The translations under genes and the position numbers were made by a program. A stretch of DNA of 64,000 nt from an uncultured Prevotella sp. (GTDB taxonomy: Bacteria; Bacteroidota; Bacteroidia; Bacteroidales; Bacteroidaceae), in the NCBI GenBank assembly GCA_905196835.1, contig CAJJWN010000003.1, positions 62,001-126,000 on the forward strand, read 5' to 3'. Position 1 is the first letter of the stretch. Each line of letters starts with the position of its first letter. Below, in pieces: positions 43,446-51,276 of the stretch. Under the pieces are notes generated by a model. The model saw nothing but the letters and a program-made list of their open reading frames with translations, ran no database searches and had not been told where the DNA came from.

Positions 43446-44849
43446 CTATCCCTGCTTCAGCTCCTCCACAAACTTGTCTATGCGCTGCATTTCCCTCGGA
43501 ATACGTATTCCCTGCGGACAATGGTCTACGCACTGGCCGCAACCTATGCAGTGGCTGGCCTGGCGCAGACGCGGAACGCTGCGGTCATAGCCTATGAGGA
43601 AGGCGCGGCGCGCACGCCGGTAATCAGGGTCTTGATTGCCTTTGTTGGGCATGTTGCCCTCCTTTATGCAGCGGTTATAATGCAGGAGCACGCCCGGAAT
43701 GTCGATGCCGTAGGGGCAGGGCATACAGTATTTGCAGTCGTTGCAGGGTATAGTCTTCAGGTTGTAGATGTCTCCGGCTATTTCCATGAGGAACTTCTGC
43801 TCGTCATCGGTAAGCGGCTTGAGGGGTGAGTATGTGCAAAGGTTCTCGCGAAGATGCTCCATGTAGGTCATGCCCGACAGCACGGTGAGCACCCCGTCGG
43901 GCGTTCCGGCGAAGCGGAATGCCCACGACGCCACGCTCTGCTCGGGCTCGCGCTGCTTCATCTTGGCTACGATGTTGTCAGGGACGTTGGCCAGGCGGCC
44001 GCCGAGCAGCGGCTCCATGATTACCGCCGGGATGCCGCGCTTCTTCAGTTCGCCGTACAGATAGACGGCATCGGTGTTGCGGTCGTTGATTTCGTTGGCA
44101 TAGTTCCAGTCGAGATAGTTAAGCTCTATTTGCACGAAGTCCCAGTGGTAGCGACCCTCGTCGTGCCATTTCAACAGCATGTCGTATATTTTCACGTCGC
44201 CGTGATACGAGAAGCCGAGGTTGCGTATGCGTCCCTTGCGCTTCTGTTCCACGAGCCAGTCGAGTATGCCGTTGTCCATATAGCGGCTGTTGAACATGCC
44301 GAGGGCGTCGCTGCCCTGCCCTATTGCGTGCAGCAGCAGGTAGTCGATATAGTCTACCTGAAGCTCTTTGAGCGAATTCTCGAACATCTCTATCGAGGCC
44401 TCGCGCTTCCACGTGTCGGGCGAGAAGTTTGACATCTTCGTGGCGATAAAGTATTCCGACCGCTTGTGCCGGCTCAAGGCTATGCCCGTGGCGCGCTCCG
44501 ACTTGCCCTGACAGTAGGCCGGTGACGTGTCGAAATAGTTGACTCCGTGCTCTATGGCGTAGTCAACCTGGCGGTTAACCATCTCCTGGTCTATCTCAAT
44601 CTCGCCCGTCCCGGTAGACGGGTCCTTGCCCGCGTTCTTGTCGGGCAGGCGCATCATGCCGTAGCCCAAGAGCGAAACGCGGTCTTTCGTGCCGGGGTTC
44701 ACGCGGTATGTCATCTTTCCCTTCTCCGGCTCTTGCTGCTTGGCGGCGGTCTGCGGGCCGTCCTTGCACGCCGCGAGCAGTGCCGACGACGCCACGGCTC
44801 CGCCTCCGAGAGCCTTCAGGAAACTGCGTCTTGATATGTCTTTTGCCAT
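43446..44849 (-). CDS. Tat-exported Fe-S aldo/keto reductase
   Basis: 467 residues from MAKDISRRSF; a longer frame starts inside a repeat and is rejected. The N-terminus is a twin-arginine signal (RRSFLKALGGGAVASSALLAAC), with a cysteine at 28 that fits a lipobox, so it may be exported folded and lipid-anchored. The aldo/keto reductase domain follows (VNYFDTSPAYCQGKSE, YFIATKM, YIDYLLLHA). The C-terminus carries two cysteine clusters, CNDCKYCMPCPYGIDIP and CIGCGQCVDHCPQGIRIP, for 4Fe-4S centres. The next genes upstream encode a polyferredoxin and TatC/TatA. Confidence 0.9.
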   Translation of the reverse strand: MAKDISRRSFLKALGGGAVASSALLAACKDGPQTAAKQQEPEKGKMTYRVNPGTKDRVSLLGYGMMRLPDKNAGKDPSTGTGEIEIDQEMVNRQVDYAIEHGVNYFDTSPAYCQGKSERATGIALSRHKRSEYFIATKMSNFSPDTWKREASIEMFENSLKELQVDYIDYLLLHAIGQGSDALGMFNSRYMDNGILDWLVEQKRKGRIRNLGFSYHGDVKIYDMLLKWHDEGRYHWDFVQIELNYLDWNYANEINDRNTDAVYLYGELKKRGIPAVIMEPLLGGRLANVPDNIVAKMKQREPEQSVASWAFRFAGTPDGVLTVLSGMTYMEHLRENLCTYSPLKPLTDDEQKFLMEIAGDIYNLKTIPCNDCKYCMPCPYGIDIPGVLLHYNRCIKEGNMPNKGNQDPDYRRARRAFLIGYDRSVPRLRQASHCIGCGQCVDHCPQGIRIPREMQRIDKFVEELKQG

Positions 44850-44859
44850 GTTTTTTATT

Positions 44860-44917
44860 TTTGAAGTTAAAGAATTTAGAGAAGTTATAGCTCCTTCGGT
44901 CGCTAAGAAGTTAAAGA
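44860..44917. repeat. Family F repeat (F2)
   Basis: AGTTAAAGAATTTAGAGAAG (from 44866), then a short spacer with CTCCTTCGGTCGC and AGAAGTTAAAGACAAATGC. Same motif as F1, with no inverted partner found. Confidence 0.75.
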
Positions 44918-45036
44918 CAAATGCAATACTGATAAGGTTCTGCACCTCTCGTCTCACCTTCTCGCCGCCTCATCTTCTCACTTTTCAATGTTGTTTTATA
45001 ACTCATTGTGTGTCAACGCCTTGCATTCTGCGTTCC

Positions 45037-45120
45037 AAAAGGCCGTCTTTCGCCTTGCAAAAGACCGTGTTTTAGAGCCTCAAAGACGGCCTTTTACAGC
45101 GCGAAAGACCATGTTTTGCA
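45037..45120. repeat. Family R palindromic repeat (R9)
   Basis: AAAAGGCCGTCTTTCGCC, AAAAGACCGTGTTTTAGAGC and CAAAGACGGCCTTTTAC; units are more diverged than in R3 or R6. Confidence 0.75.
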
Positions 45121-45221
45121 AAGCGTCAAGTAAATGCCTGCACAAAGCGAACTGCATGTCAAAGCGAAAGTATGAATTTATTTGCAATTGGATTTTTCAC
45201 TTTTCGTTTTTCACTCTTCAC

Positions 45222-46724
45222 TTAAACCTCCCTATGCACCTCGTGTCCTTCGACGTAAATCGCGCTGAACGGACGCGCCGGACACAGGTTTTCGCACGCT
45301 CCGCAACCTATGCAGCGTGCCTCGTTGACGGCCGGTATTTTCAGCGAATGCTCGTCGTTGGGGTCGAGCGGCACCATTGTGATTGCCCCAGTGGGACAAT
45401 GGCGCGCACAGTTGCCGCACTCCACGCCGTCTGTCAGCGGCACGCAGTTCTTCTTAATCCACACCGCATGGCCTATTTGCGTGGCCGACTTCTGCGCCCG
45501 TGTGATTGGCTTGATTGCCCCCGTAGGGCAAACCTCGCCGCACTTGGTGCACTCCGGGCGGCAATATCCGCGCTCGTAAGACATCGTTGGCTGCATGAAC
45601 GTTGACAGACCGGTTGACGGACGCAGCACGCCGTTAGGACAAGTTGAAACGCAGAGCTGGCAGGCCGTGCAGTGCTGGGCGAAGTGCTGCGCCGACAAAG
45701 AGCCGGGAGGCGTGAGAGGAGTGAGCCTCTTGGGCGCAATTTTGTCCTCGATGGCGGCCAGTCCGCCGTCCACCTTCTTTTTCTCTTGCGCCAAGGCAGC
45801 CGCCGTAGAGGCAACGGCCAGGCCGAGAAGGAACGAGCGGCGGCCGGCCCCCTCAACTCCCCCAGTGGGGGAGCTTTGGCTTGCTTGCCTTTGTTCGTCC
45901 TGACGTGGGAGGCTATGGGAGAGGCTTATCGCGCCCTTGTTGCACTTGTCTATGCAGTCGCCGCACACAACGCAGCGGCTGTAATCTATCTTATGGTTCT
46001 TGAAATCGATGGCCGACGCCTTGCAGTTCTTCGTACACAGGCCGCAGTTTACACACTTCGAGCCGTCAATGCGTACCTTCAACCACGAGAAACGGGCAAG
46101 GAAGCTAAGTATAGTTCCTACCGGACAGACGGTATTACAGTACGTCCTGCCGCCCCGCCAGGCAAGAACGGCTATAACGACGAGCGTCACCGAGGCTACA
46201 ATCAACGTCGGCAGGCTCTTCATCCATACGTCAACACTGTAAAAAGCGTAGCTGTCAAAGCGCTCGGCGATGGCCGCCAACACGTTGTTTCCTGCCTCGT
46301 AAACCGGCTTCATAAGGCTGCTTGCAATGCGTCCGTATGAACTGTACGGCGCAAGAAGCGACACAACGGCGTTAACTCCGGCCAAAGCCAACGCGACGAA
46401 CACTACCAACACCCCGTAACGCAGCCACCGTTTTTCCTTAGAGTAAGTAAACCTGTTCTTCCGTCTCATCCCATGCAAGCGCGAAATTACGTCCTGCATA
46501 ACGCCAAGAGGACAGATAACAGAGCAGTAAATGCGCCCGAACACAAGGGTGAGCACCACCAACAGGGCAACAACACCTACGTGCAGGGCGAGCAAGGCCG
46601 GCCAGAACTGAATGCTGGCGAGCCATCCGAAGTACCTGTGAAGCGTGCCCGTAACGTCTAAGAACAGCAACGTTATCAGCACGAACAACACAAGCGCAAG
46701 GATTGTTCTTATTCTTCTTAGCAT
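45222..46724 (-). CDS. Membrane 4Fe-4S polyferredoxin, NapH/NapG-like fusion
   Basis: 500 residues. Residues 1-270 look like NapH/CcoG: four helices, the paired motifs RIYCSVICPLG (65-74) and RTYCNTVCPVG (193-203), then two ferredoxin clusters (CVNCGLCTKNC and CVVCGDCIDKC). At 295-296 a twin-arginine segment GRRSFLLGLAVASTAAALAQ follows, like a NapG Tat signal, then four more 4Fe-4S clusters (CTACQLCVSTCP, CRPECTKCGEVCP, CGNCARHCP, CIGCGACENLCP). The linker SSPTGGVEGA (284-293) is encoded by a family E-type repeat. It would pass electrons from quinol across the membrane; TatA/TatC lie upstream. Confidence 0.87.
   Translation of the reverse strand: MLRRIRTILALVLFVLITLLFLDVTGTLHRYFGWLASIQFWPALLALHVGVVALLVVLTLVFGRIYCSVICPLGVMQDVISRLHGMRRKNRFTYSKEKRWLRYGVLVVFVALALAGVNAVVSLLAPYSSYGRIASSLMKPVYEAGNNVLAAIAERFDSYAFYSVDVWMKSLPTLIVASVTLVVIAVLAWRGGRTYCNTVCPVGTILSFLARFSWLKVRIDGSKCVNCGLCTKNCKASAIDFKNHKIDYSRCVVCGDCIDKCNKGAISLSHSLPRQDEQRQASQSSPTGGVEGAGRRSFLLGLAVASTAAALAQEKKKVDGGLAAIEDKIAPKRLTPLTPPGSLSAQHFAQHCTACQLCVSTCPNGVLRPSTGLSTFMQPTMSYERGYCRPECTKCGEVCPTGAIKPITRAQKSATQIGHAVWIKKNCVPLTDGVECGNCARHCPTGAITMVPLDPNDEHSLKIPAVNEARCIGCGACENLCPARPFSAIYVEGHEVHREV
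45847..45880. repeat. Family E-type repeat inside a coding sequence (E6)
   Basis: CAACTCCCCCAGTGGGGGAG, a palindrome like the core of the intergenic family E elements, read in frame by the polyferredoxin gene as a Ser-Pro-Gly linker. Confidence 0.7.
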
Positions 46725-46743
46725 AAATTCATAATGTTTTTGA

Positions 46744-46882
46744 AGCCCACCCCACCCATCCCAAAGGGAGGGAGTTCAATAACTCTATAAAGGGTGGCAA
46801 CCTATTATATTATCAAATTACCTTATTTTTGCAACAAAATCATTCCAAAGCCCTTCCCTTCGGGAGGAATTTGGGGTAGGTA
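46744..46882. repeat. Inverted repeat, family E (E4)
   Basis: Left arm CCCACCCCACCCATCCCAAA with GGGAGGGAG (from 46746), right arm CAAAGCCCTTCCCTTCGGGA and GGAATTTGGGGTAGGT (46846-46882). The right arm encodes the C-terminus of TatC. Confidence 0.8.
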
Positions 46883-47619
46883 TGTCTTACTATCATCACG
46901 CTGACTTCATACAACAGCCAGATGGGAAGCGACACAACAAGCAGCGTAAACACGTCTGACGTAGGCGTGATGACCGCCGCAACCACAACGATTGCCACTA
47001 TGGCGTGCCGCCGGTAACGGCTCATCCACTCGGCCCGGAGCAGTCCGAAGCGTGCCAAAAGCCAACATATGACGGGTATTTCAAACACAATGCCGAACAC
47101 GATGCTCATCATCGCCAGCGTGTCTACATACGAACTGATAGTCAGCATGTTGTCAACCGCGCCGCTTACCTGGTAAGTGCCGAGGAAACGGACGGTCAGC
47201 GGAAAGATGACAAAGTAGTTGACAAGCAGCCCGACGATGAACATCACGTAGGCGGCGACGGTCAACCGCACCGAACATCGCCGCTCGTTGTCATAAAGCG
47301 CAGGCGAAATGAAGCGGAACAACACATATAATATATAAGGTGAGGCGATGAGTACTCCGGCTGTAAACGCCACCTTCATGTGTATCATAAACTGTTCTGC
47401 CAGCCCGGTGTTAATCAGATGGAGCGTAAAAGGCTCTACACCGAGCAGCCTGTAAGTGACGAATGCACCGTCGGCAGGCGCAAGCACCACGCCAAACAGC
47501 CAGTCTTTGAGCACGAAAGCCACGACACCTGCCGCCACGGCGGCCGCCAACATGCGGATGATGCTGCCGCGGAGCACGTCAAGATGTTCCCAAAACGTCA
47601 GCTGGCCCGTGTCATTCAT
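46840..47619 (-). CDS. tatC: Sec-independent translocase subunit TatC
   Basis: 259 residues from MNDTGQLTFWEHLDVLRGSI; the alternative start 33 bases upstream is inside tatA and rejected. Six membrane helices with the conserved first cytoplasmic motif WEHLDVLRGS, the loop FRFISPALYDNERR and the SPYILYVLF segment. TatC recognises twin-arginine signals at the inner membrane. The last 11 residues PKFLPKGRALE are encoded by repeat E4. It overlaps tatA by eight bases. Confidence 0.95.
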   Translation of the reverse strand: MNDTGQLTFWEHLDVLRGSIIRMLAAAVAAGVVAFVLKDWLFGVVLAPADGAFVTYRLLGVEPFTLHLINTGLAEQFMIHMKVAFTAGVLIASPYILYVLFRFISPALYDNERRCSVRLTVAAYVMFIVGLLVNYFVIFPLTVRFLGTYQVSGAVDNMLTISSYVDTLAMMSIVFGIVFEIPVICWLLARFGLLRAEWMSRYRRHAIVAIVVVAAVITPTSDVFTLLVVSLPIWLLYEVSVMIVRHTYPKFLPKGRALE

Positions 47620-47788
47620 CCTTCTTCTTTGGCTCCGCCTGTTCGTCGTCAAGCTTTCCGTTCATCCCGTCCTTAAAGCTTTTCACGCCCTTGCCCAAGC
47701 CTTTCATCAGCTCGGGAATTTTCTTTCCGCCGAATAGCAGAAGGATAATGAGGGCGAGGACAAGTATTTCTTGCATTCCTATTCCCAT
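47612..47788 (-). CDS. tatA: Sec-independent translocase subunit TatA
   Basis: 58 residues, translated from the sequence: MGIGMQEILVLALIILLLFG, then GKKIPELMKGLGKGVKSFKDG and a charged tail ending PKKKDE. It has the single membrane helix, the FGxKKIPEL hinge and the amphipathic helix of TatA/E. The stop overlaps the tatC start by eight bases (ATGAATGA). TatA forms the translocation pore. The gene is in operon with tatC, directly before the two twin-arginine redox proteins. Confidence 0.95.
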   Translation of the reverse strand: MGIGMQEILVLALIILLLFGGKKIPELMKGLGKGVKSFKDGMNGKLDDEQAEPKKKDE

Positions 47789-47803
47789 TGTTTCTTTTAC
47801 TGT

Positions 47804-47902
47804 TTTAAGGTCTTCGGATTATACGGTTTTACGGTTCTACAAGTATAAAGCAGGCATATTACATCCTGAATACCGTATAACCTTAAAACCGCACGACCCA
47901 AC
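47804..47902. repeat. Inverted repeat, family A (A6)
   Basis: Left arm TTATACGGTTTTACGGTTC and right arm ACCGTATAACCTTAAAACCG around a spacer containing AAAGCAGGCATATT. It separates tatA from the stop of the TonB receptor gene, 38 kb from the other family A copies. Confidence 0.82.
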
Positions 47903-47909
47903 AACCCAG

Positions 47910-49781
47910 TTAAATATTTATATTCACGCCACCCATGAATGTCGCCTTAGGCATAGGGTAGCCGTAGTCGATTTCGTATTTCTGCGCCAGCAGGTTCTCG
48001 CCTTTCGCCCAAATGGAGAGCCACGGCAGTGCTTTGTATGCGGCGGTAACGTTCAGAAGGAGGAAGTTCTCCTGCCTCTCGTCCTCGCCAACCTGTGTGT
48101 ACAGGCCGTCAACATACTGCAATCCACCTACCAGAGTCCACCGTCCGCGGCGGTAATCGGCACCCACATAGGCCTTGTGTTCTGGCGCGGCAAGCACCTT
48201 GTGAGCCATGTGCAGGTAGCTGTAATTGCCGTTCAGGCGGAGGTAACGGCTGACTTTCCATGCCAACTCCACCTCGACACCGCTGTTCTCGATGGCTCCT
48301 GTATTAACGTTCATCGGGCGGTTGTCAGTCATTACGGTCTGTATGATGTTGTCGCCGTCGATGTAAAACAGGTTAACTCCATACGAGAAGTCGCCGCCCA
48401 TGAGCCTTTGCTTCCACGAAAGCTCGTAGTTCACCATACGCTCCGGGCGCAAAGCGTCGTTGGCCGGACCCCAGAAGTACATCTCGCGGATGGTCGGGTT
48501 GCGGAAGCCTTTGCTCACCATGGCCTTCAGTTCGCCGTCGCGCACAAGGCGGAACACCAGTCCTCCCTGCGGAACCCACTCCGTTCCGATCTGCGAATGG
48601 TGGTCAACGCGTACCCCGGCGTCCACCGTAAGCCAGCGGAACAAGTCCTGGCGGAAGTCTACATAGCCTGCAATCTCGTTCTCATGATGGCTGCCGATGG
48701 TGCCTGTCTCGGCTCCCGTCAGTATGTCTTCATTCCAAGCCTTGCCGTAAATGTGCTGATAGTCAAGCCCTACGGTAACGCGGTTGCCCTCAAAGAACGT
48801 CGCGCTCTGGTATACGGAGAAGCCTGTCAGCACGTCGTCAGACATGAAGTAGGCATCCTGCGGCTGTTCTCCATACCCGTATCCGTCGTTTATGCGGTGA
48901 TGGCCGAAGTTGTGATACACGCTCACCGCTCCCGAAGTGCGGCCGTAGTGGTTCTCGACAACAGCCGAAGCCACGCCGCGCGTTATCCACTGGCGCGCCC
49001 CTTGCAGCGGCTCGTGCGTGCTACCGGGGTATGACGAGTTGAAATGCGTCACGTCAAGGTCGGCGTATGCCGTCCAGTGCTGCGATAAGTCGTAACCCAA
49101 CTTGAGGTAGCCGCCATACTGCTCGAAGCCCATCTGCGAACGGTTGTTGTCGCTCCGGCCGTACTGTCCGGCAACAACGCTGTACAGCCTGCCACGCCTC
49201 ACGCGGTTGGTAAACTCGCCCTGAAACGTGCCGTAAGAGCCTGCGCCGAGGCTGATGTCGGTCTTCGCCCCGTCCTCGAGCATCTTACGCGTCACGATGT
49301 TGACAACTCCGCCCATGGCGTTAGAGCCGTAAAGCATAGAGGCCGGACCTCGCAACACCTCCACGCGCTCCACCATCATCGTCTGGTAAGAGTCGCTTAT
49401 GGAGTGGCCGAAGATGCCCTGATACTGCGGATGACCGTCAACGAGCACCATCATGCGGCCCGCTCCGCTGCCAAGTCCGCGCAGGCTGATGCCTCCGGCG
49501 GCGCCGTCGCTCACGGCGTAGCCCATCATCGAGCGCGAGGTGACGAACAGTCCGGGCACCTGCTCGGAAAGAGTTGGCAACACGTTGGTGCGTCTGTTCT
49601 CGGTCAGCGTCTGCCTGCCAACCACCGAAATGGTCTGCGGCAGATGGCGCACGTCGGTCACGTTGCGCGTACCCGTCACCACAACGCCGTCGAGCGTGTG
49701 GCTCACGGTATCGCGCTGGGCGTACGCTCCACCCGTAGAGGCCGACAATATAGCTGCTGCAAAAATAAGTTTTTTCATCAA
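47910..49781 (-). CDS. TonB-dependent receptor (BtuB/FepA-like)
   Basis: 623 residues with a signal peptide (KLIFAAAILSASTGGAYA). The TonB-box-like DTVSHTLDGVVVTGTR comes first, then the plug (PQTISVVGRQTL, PGLFVTSRSMMGYAVSDGAAGG, VERVEVLRGPASMLYGSNAMGGVVNIVTRK) and a 22-strand-type barrel ending AQKYEIDYGYPMPKATFMGGVNINI. Length and plug motifs fit small-ligand receptors for vitamin B12, haem or siderophores; the ligand is not certain. A promoter box is 316 bases upstream, leaving a long GC-rich leader (see leader entry). An ABC ATPase gene lies upstream. Confidence 0.92.
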   Translation of the reverse strand: MMKKLIFAAAILSASTGGAYAQRDTVSHTLDGVVVTGTRNVTDVRHLPQTISVVGRQTLTENRRTNVLPTLSEQVPGLFVTSRSMMGYAVSDGAAGGISLRGLGSGAGRMMVLVDGHPQYQGIFGHSISDSYQTMMVERVEVLRGPASMLYGSNAMGGVVNIVTRKMLEDGAKTDISLGAGSYGTFQGEFTNRVRRGRLYSVVAGQYGRSDNNRSQMGFEQYGGYLKLGYDLSQHWTAYADLDVTHFNSSYPGSTHEPLQGARQWITRGVASAVVENHYGRTSGAVSVYHNFGHHRINDGYGYGEQPQDAYFMSDDVLTGFSVYQSATFFEGNRVTVGLDYQHIYGKAWNEDILTGAETGTIGSHHENEIAGYVDFRQDLFRWLTVDAGVRVDHHSQIGTEWVPQGGLVFRLVRDGELKAMVSKGFRNPTIREMYFWGPANDALRPERMVNYELSWKQRLMGGDFSYGVNLFYIDGDNIIQTVMTDNRPMNVNTGAIENSGVEVELAWKVSRYLRLNGNYSYLHMAHKVLAAPEHKAYVGADYRRGRWTLVGGLQYVDGLYTQVGEDERQENFLLLNVTAAYKALPWLSIWAKGENLLAQKYEIDYGYPMPKATFMGGVNINI

Positions 49782-50097
49782 GAATAATGTATTTTAAGCA
49801 TTAAAAAAATGTTATCACCCTATCGTCAGGCATTCGCCAAAGCACGGTGGCGCAATCTTTAAACGTGGCGGCCCGCGCTCACCGCGAACCGCCACACATT
49901 GAAGAAGTTATTGATTGTCTATATCTATGGGGGCGCAAGCCTTGCTCCCAAGGCCTGCTTGCCCGGCATAGCCACCGCCATTTGCGCCGCCTGCCGTCGG
50001 CGGCGCGTCCTGTTACGGGCGTAGCAACGCAGCGTCCAACGGCCTGCACGGCATACCTTACAGCCCAAAGGATGTGGCGTCACACATTTTTACGGTG
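49782..50097 (-). other. GC-rich structured 5' leader of the TonB receptor gene
   Basis: 316 bases transcribed from the box at 50098-50105. Clear stems include GTGGCGG / CCGCCAC (49864-49894) with an inner CGCG pair, GCCGCC / GGCGGC (about 49987-50004) and GGGCAAGC / GCTTGCGCCC (about 49931-49964). None of the conserved segments of the cobalamin, TPP, FMN or Moco riboswitches was seen. Confidence 0.4.
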
Positions 50098-50126
50098 CAA
50101 AAATACAACCATTTCCTTGCAAACAA
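50098..50126 (-). promoter_or_regulatory. Promoter of the TonB receptor gene
   Basis: Minus-strand TATTTTTG (50098-50105) with TTG (50124-50126) 18 bases upstream. Transcription from it gives the 316-base leader. Confidence 0.6.
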
Positions 50127-50227
50127 TGTATATTTTTTACCGAAAATGATACCCAAATTACAGCCTGCCGCATTTTTAGCGTTTGTAAACAATTCAGGCA
50201 TGTGCCGCCGCCCGTTTTCCAATATGC

Positions 50228-50340
50228 GGCAAATCGCCTTGCAAAAGGCCGTCTTTCGCACGCTAAAAGGCCGCCTTTTGCATGGCAAAAGACGGCCTTT
50301 TGGAACGGCGGATGCAACCGGTTGGTTTTCAACGGGTTGC
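50228..50340. repeat. Family R palindromic repeat (R10) with tail
   Basis: Units AAAAGGCCGTCTTTCGCAC, CTAAAAGGCCGCCTTTTGC and CAAAAGACGGCCTTTTGG, then a tail-like TTGGTTTTCAACGGGTTGC (50322-50340) that overlaps the ABC ATPase stop codon. Confidence 0.82.
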
Positions 50341-51120
50341 GTCGGGGGTTACGGTTATGTGCAAAGTGTTCTTGTCGAAGGTGATTCCTGACCGCTCTAC
50401 AAAGGCCGAAAGGCGGCCCGAGGCGGCCATCTGGCGCGGCGTACCGGTGTGTATGCGGCCGTCGCCCGACATGAGCCAGAGCGTGTCGGCGGCCTGGAGG
50501 GCCAGCTCGAGGTCGTGGGTCGACATGAAGATGGTCTTGCCCGTGTCGTGGGCGAGCCGCGCCAGGAGGAGCATCGCCTCCACCTTGCTGGGATAGTCGA
50601 GGTATGCCGTAGGCTCATCGAGGAAGATTATGGGCGTCTGCTGCGCCAAGGCCTTGGCAATCATCATCTTCTGCCGCTCTCCGTCGCTTAAAGTCGCGAT
50701 GTTGCGCCACGCCAGGCGGGCTATGCCTACCTGCTCCATGCTCTGCATGACGATGCGCCTGTCGCCGTCAGACAGAGTGCCCCAGAAGCCGGTGTACGGC
50801 GCACGGCCGAGCGAGACGACCTCTTCCACGGTCATGTTCATCGCCTCGGGGCGCGCGGTAAGCACCACGCCTACCGTCCGCGACATGTCTTTCTGCGAGT
50901 ATTCCGATATTTTCTTACCTTTTATATATATGCTGCCGCCCAGCTTCGGCAGGAAGCCGGCAAGCGTCTTGAGCAGCGTTGACTTGCCCGCCCCGTTCGC
51001 CCCGATAAGGCATGTAAGCTCGCCGCCGCGCAGGGAGACGTCTATGCCTGCGGCAACAGTCTTCACCCCGCCCTTTACGCGGTAGCCGATGGAGAGGGAG
51101 GAGAGGGTGACTGAAGTCAT
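50329..51120 (-). CDS. ABC transporter ATP-binding protein, FecE/BtuD type
   Basis: 263 residues. Walker A GANGAGKST, signature LSDGERQKM, Walker B PIIFLDEPTAYLD and the switch histidine (MSTHDLELAL) mark an importer ATPase of the iron-siderophore/B12 family. It powers a permease (FecCD/BtuC) and a binding protein that are not in the window. The C-terminal codons ATR and the stop lie in the family R tail. A TonB receptor gene downstream suggests a shared uptake route. Confidence 0.9.
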   Translation of the reverse strand: MTSVTLSSLSIGYRVKGGVKTVAAGIDVSLRGGELTCLIGANGAGKSTLLKTLAGFLPKLGGSIYIKGKKISEYSQKDMSRTVGVVLTARPEAMNMTVEEVVSLGRAPYTGFWGTLSDGDRRIVMQSMEQVGIARLAWRNIATLSDGERQKMMIAKALAQQTPIIFLDEPTAYLDYPSKVEAMLLLARLAHDTGKTIFMSTHDLELALQAADTLWLMSGDGRIHTGTPRQMAASGRLSAFVERSGITFDKNTLHITVTPDATR

Positions 51121-51137
51121 AATATCTTTTATCTGAT

Positions 51138-51276
51138 TAAATGGAAAATGGAGAATTGTTTTAATTGAGAATGGAAAATGGAGAACGGAGAATTATGATT
51201 TGCTTTGCCGACGGTGTGCTTACAGACTGCATTGGTAATCATAATTTTCAATTGTCCATTCTCAATTCTCCATTAA
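51138..51276. repeat. Inverted repeat, family G
   Basis: Left arm AATTGAGAATGGAAAATGGA (51155 onwards, with a first unit at 51141), right arm CAATTGTCCATTCTCAATTC (51249 onwards). The spacer is about 45 bases. The right arm encodes the last ten residues of the S41 peptidase. Confidence 0.85.

Larger units (their letters stand above)
44850..45221. other. Intergenic region between Fe-S aldo/keto reductase and polyferredoxin genes
   Basis: 372 bases with repeat F2, family R copy R9 and A+T-rich stretches; no gene. Confidence 0.6.
49782..50328. other. 547-bp intergenic region: leader, promoter and repeat R10
   Basis: Contains the candidate leader (49782-50097), its promoter (50098-50126), an A+T-rich stretch and family R copy R10. 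Confidence 0.6.

Noticed and set aside
47691..49034. 447-codon plus-strand frame opposite the TonB receptor
   Set aside because: Antisense shadow of a well-supported receptor gene; its first part runs through tatA and repeat A6.
49782..50097. Cobalamin riboswitch before the BtuB-like receptor
   Set aside because: The conserved segments of that riboswitch are not present on the minus strand; only generic stems are visible.
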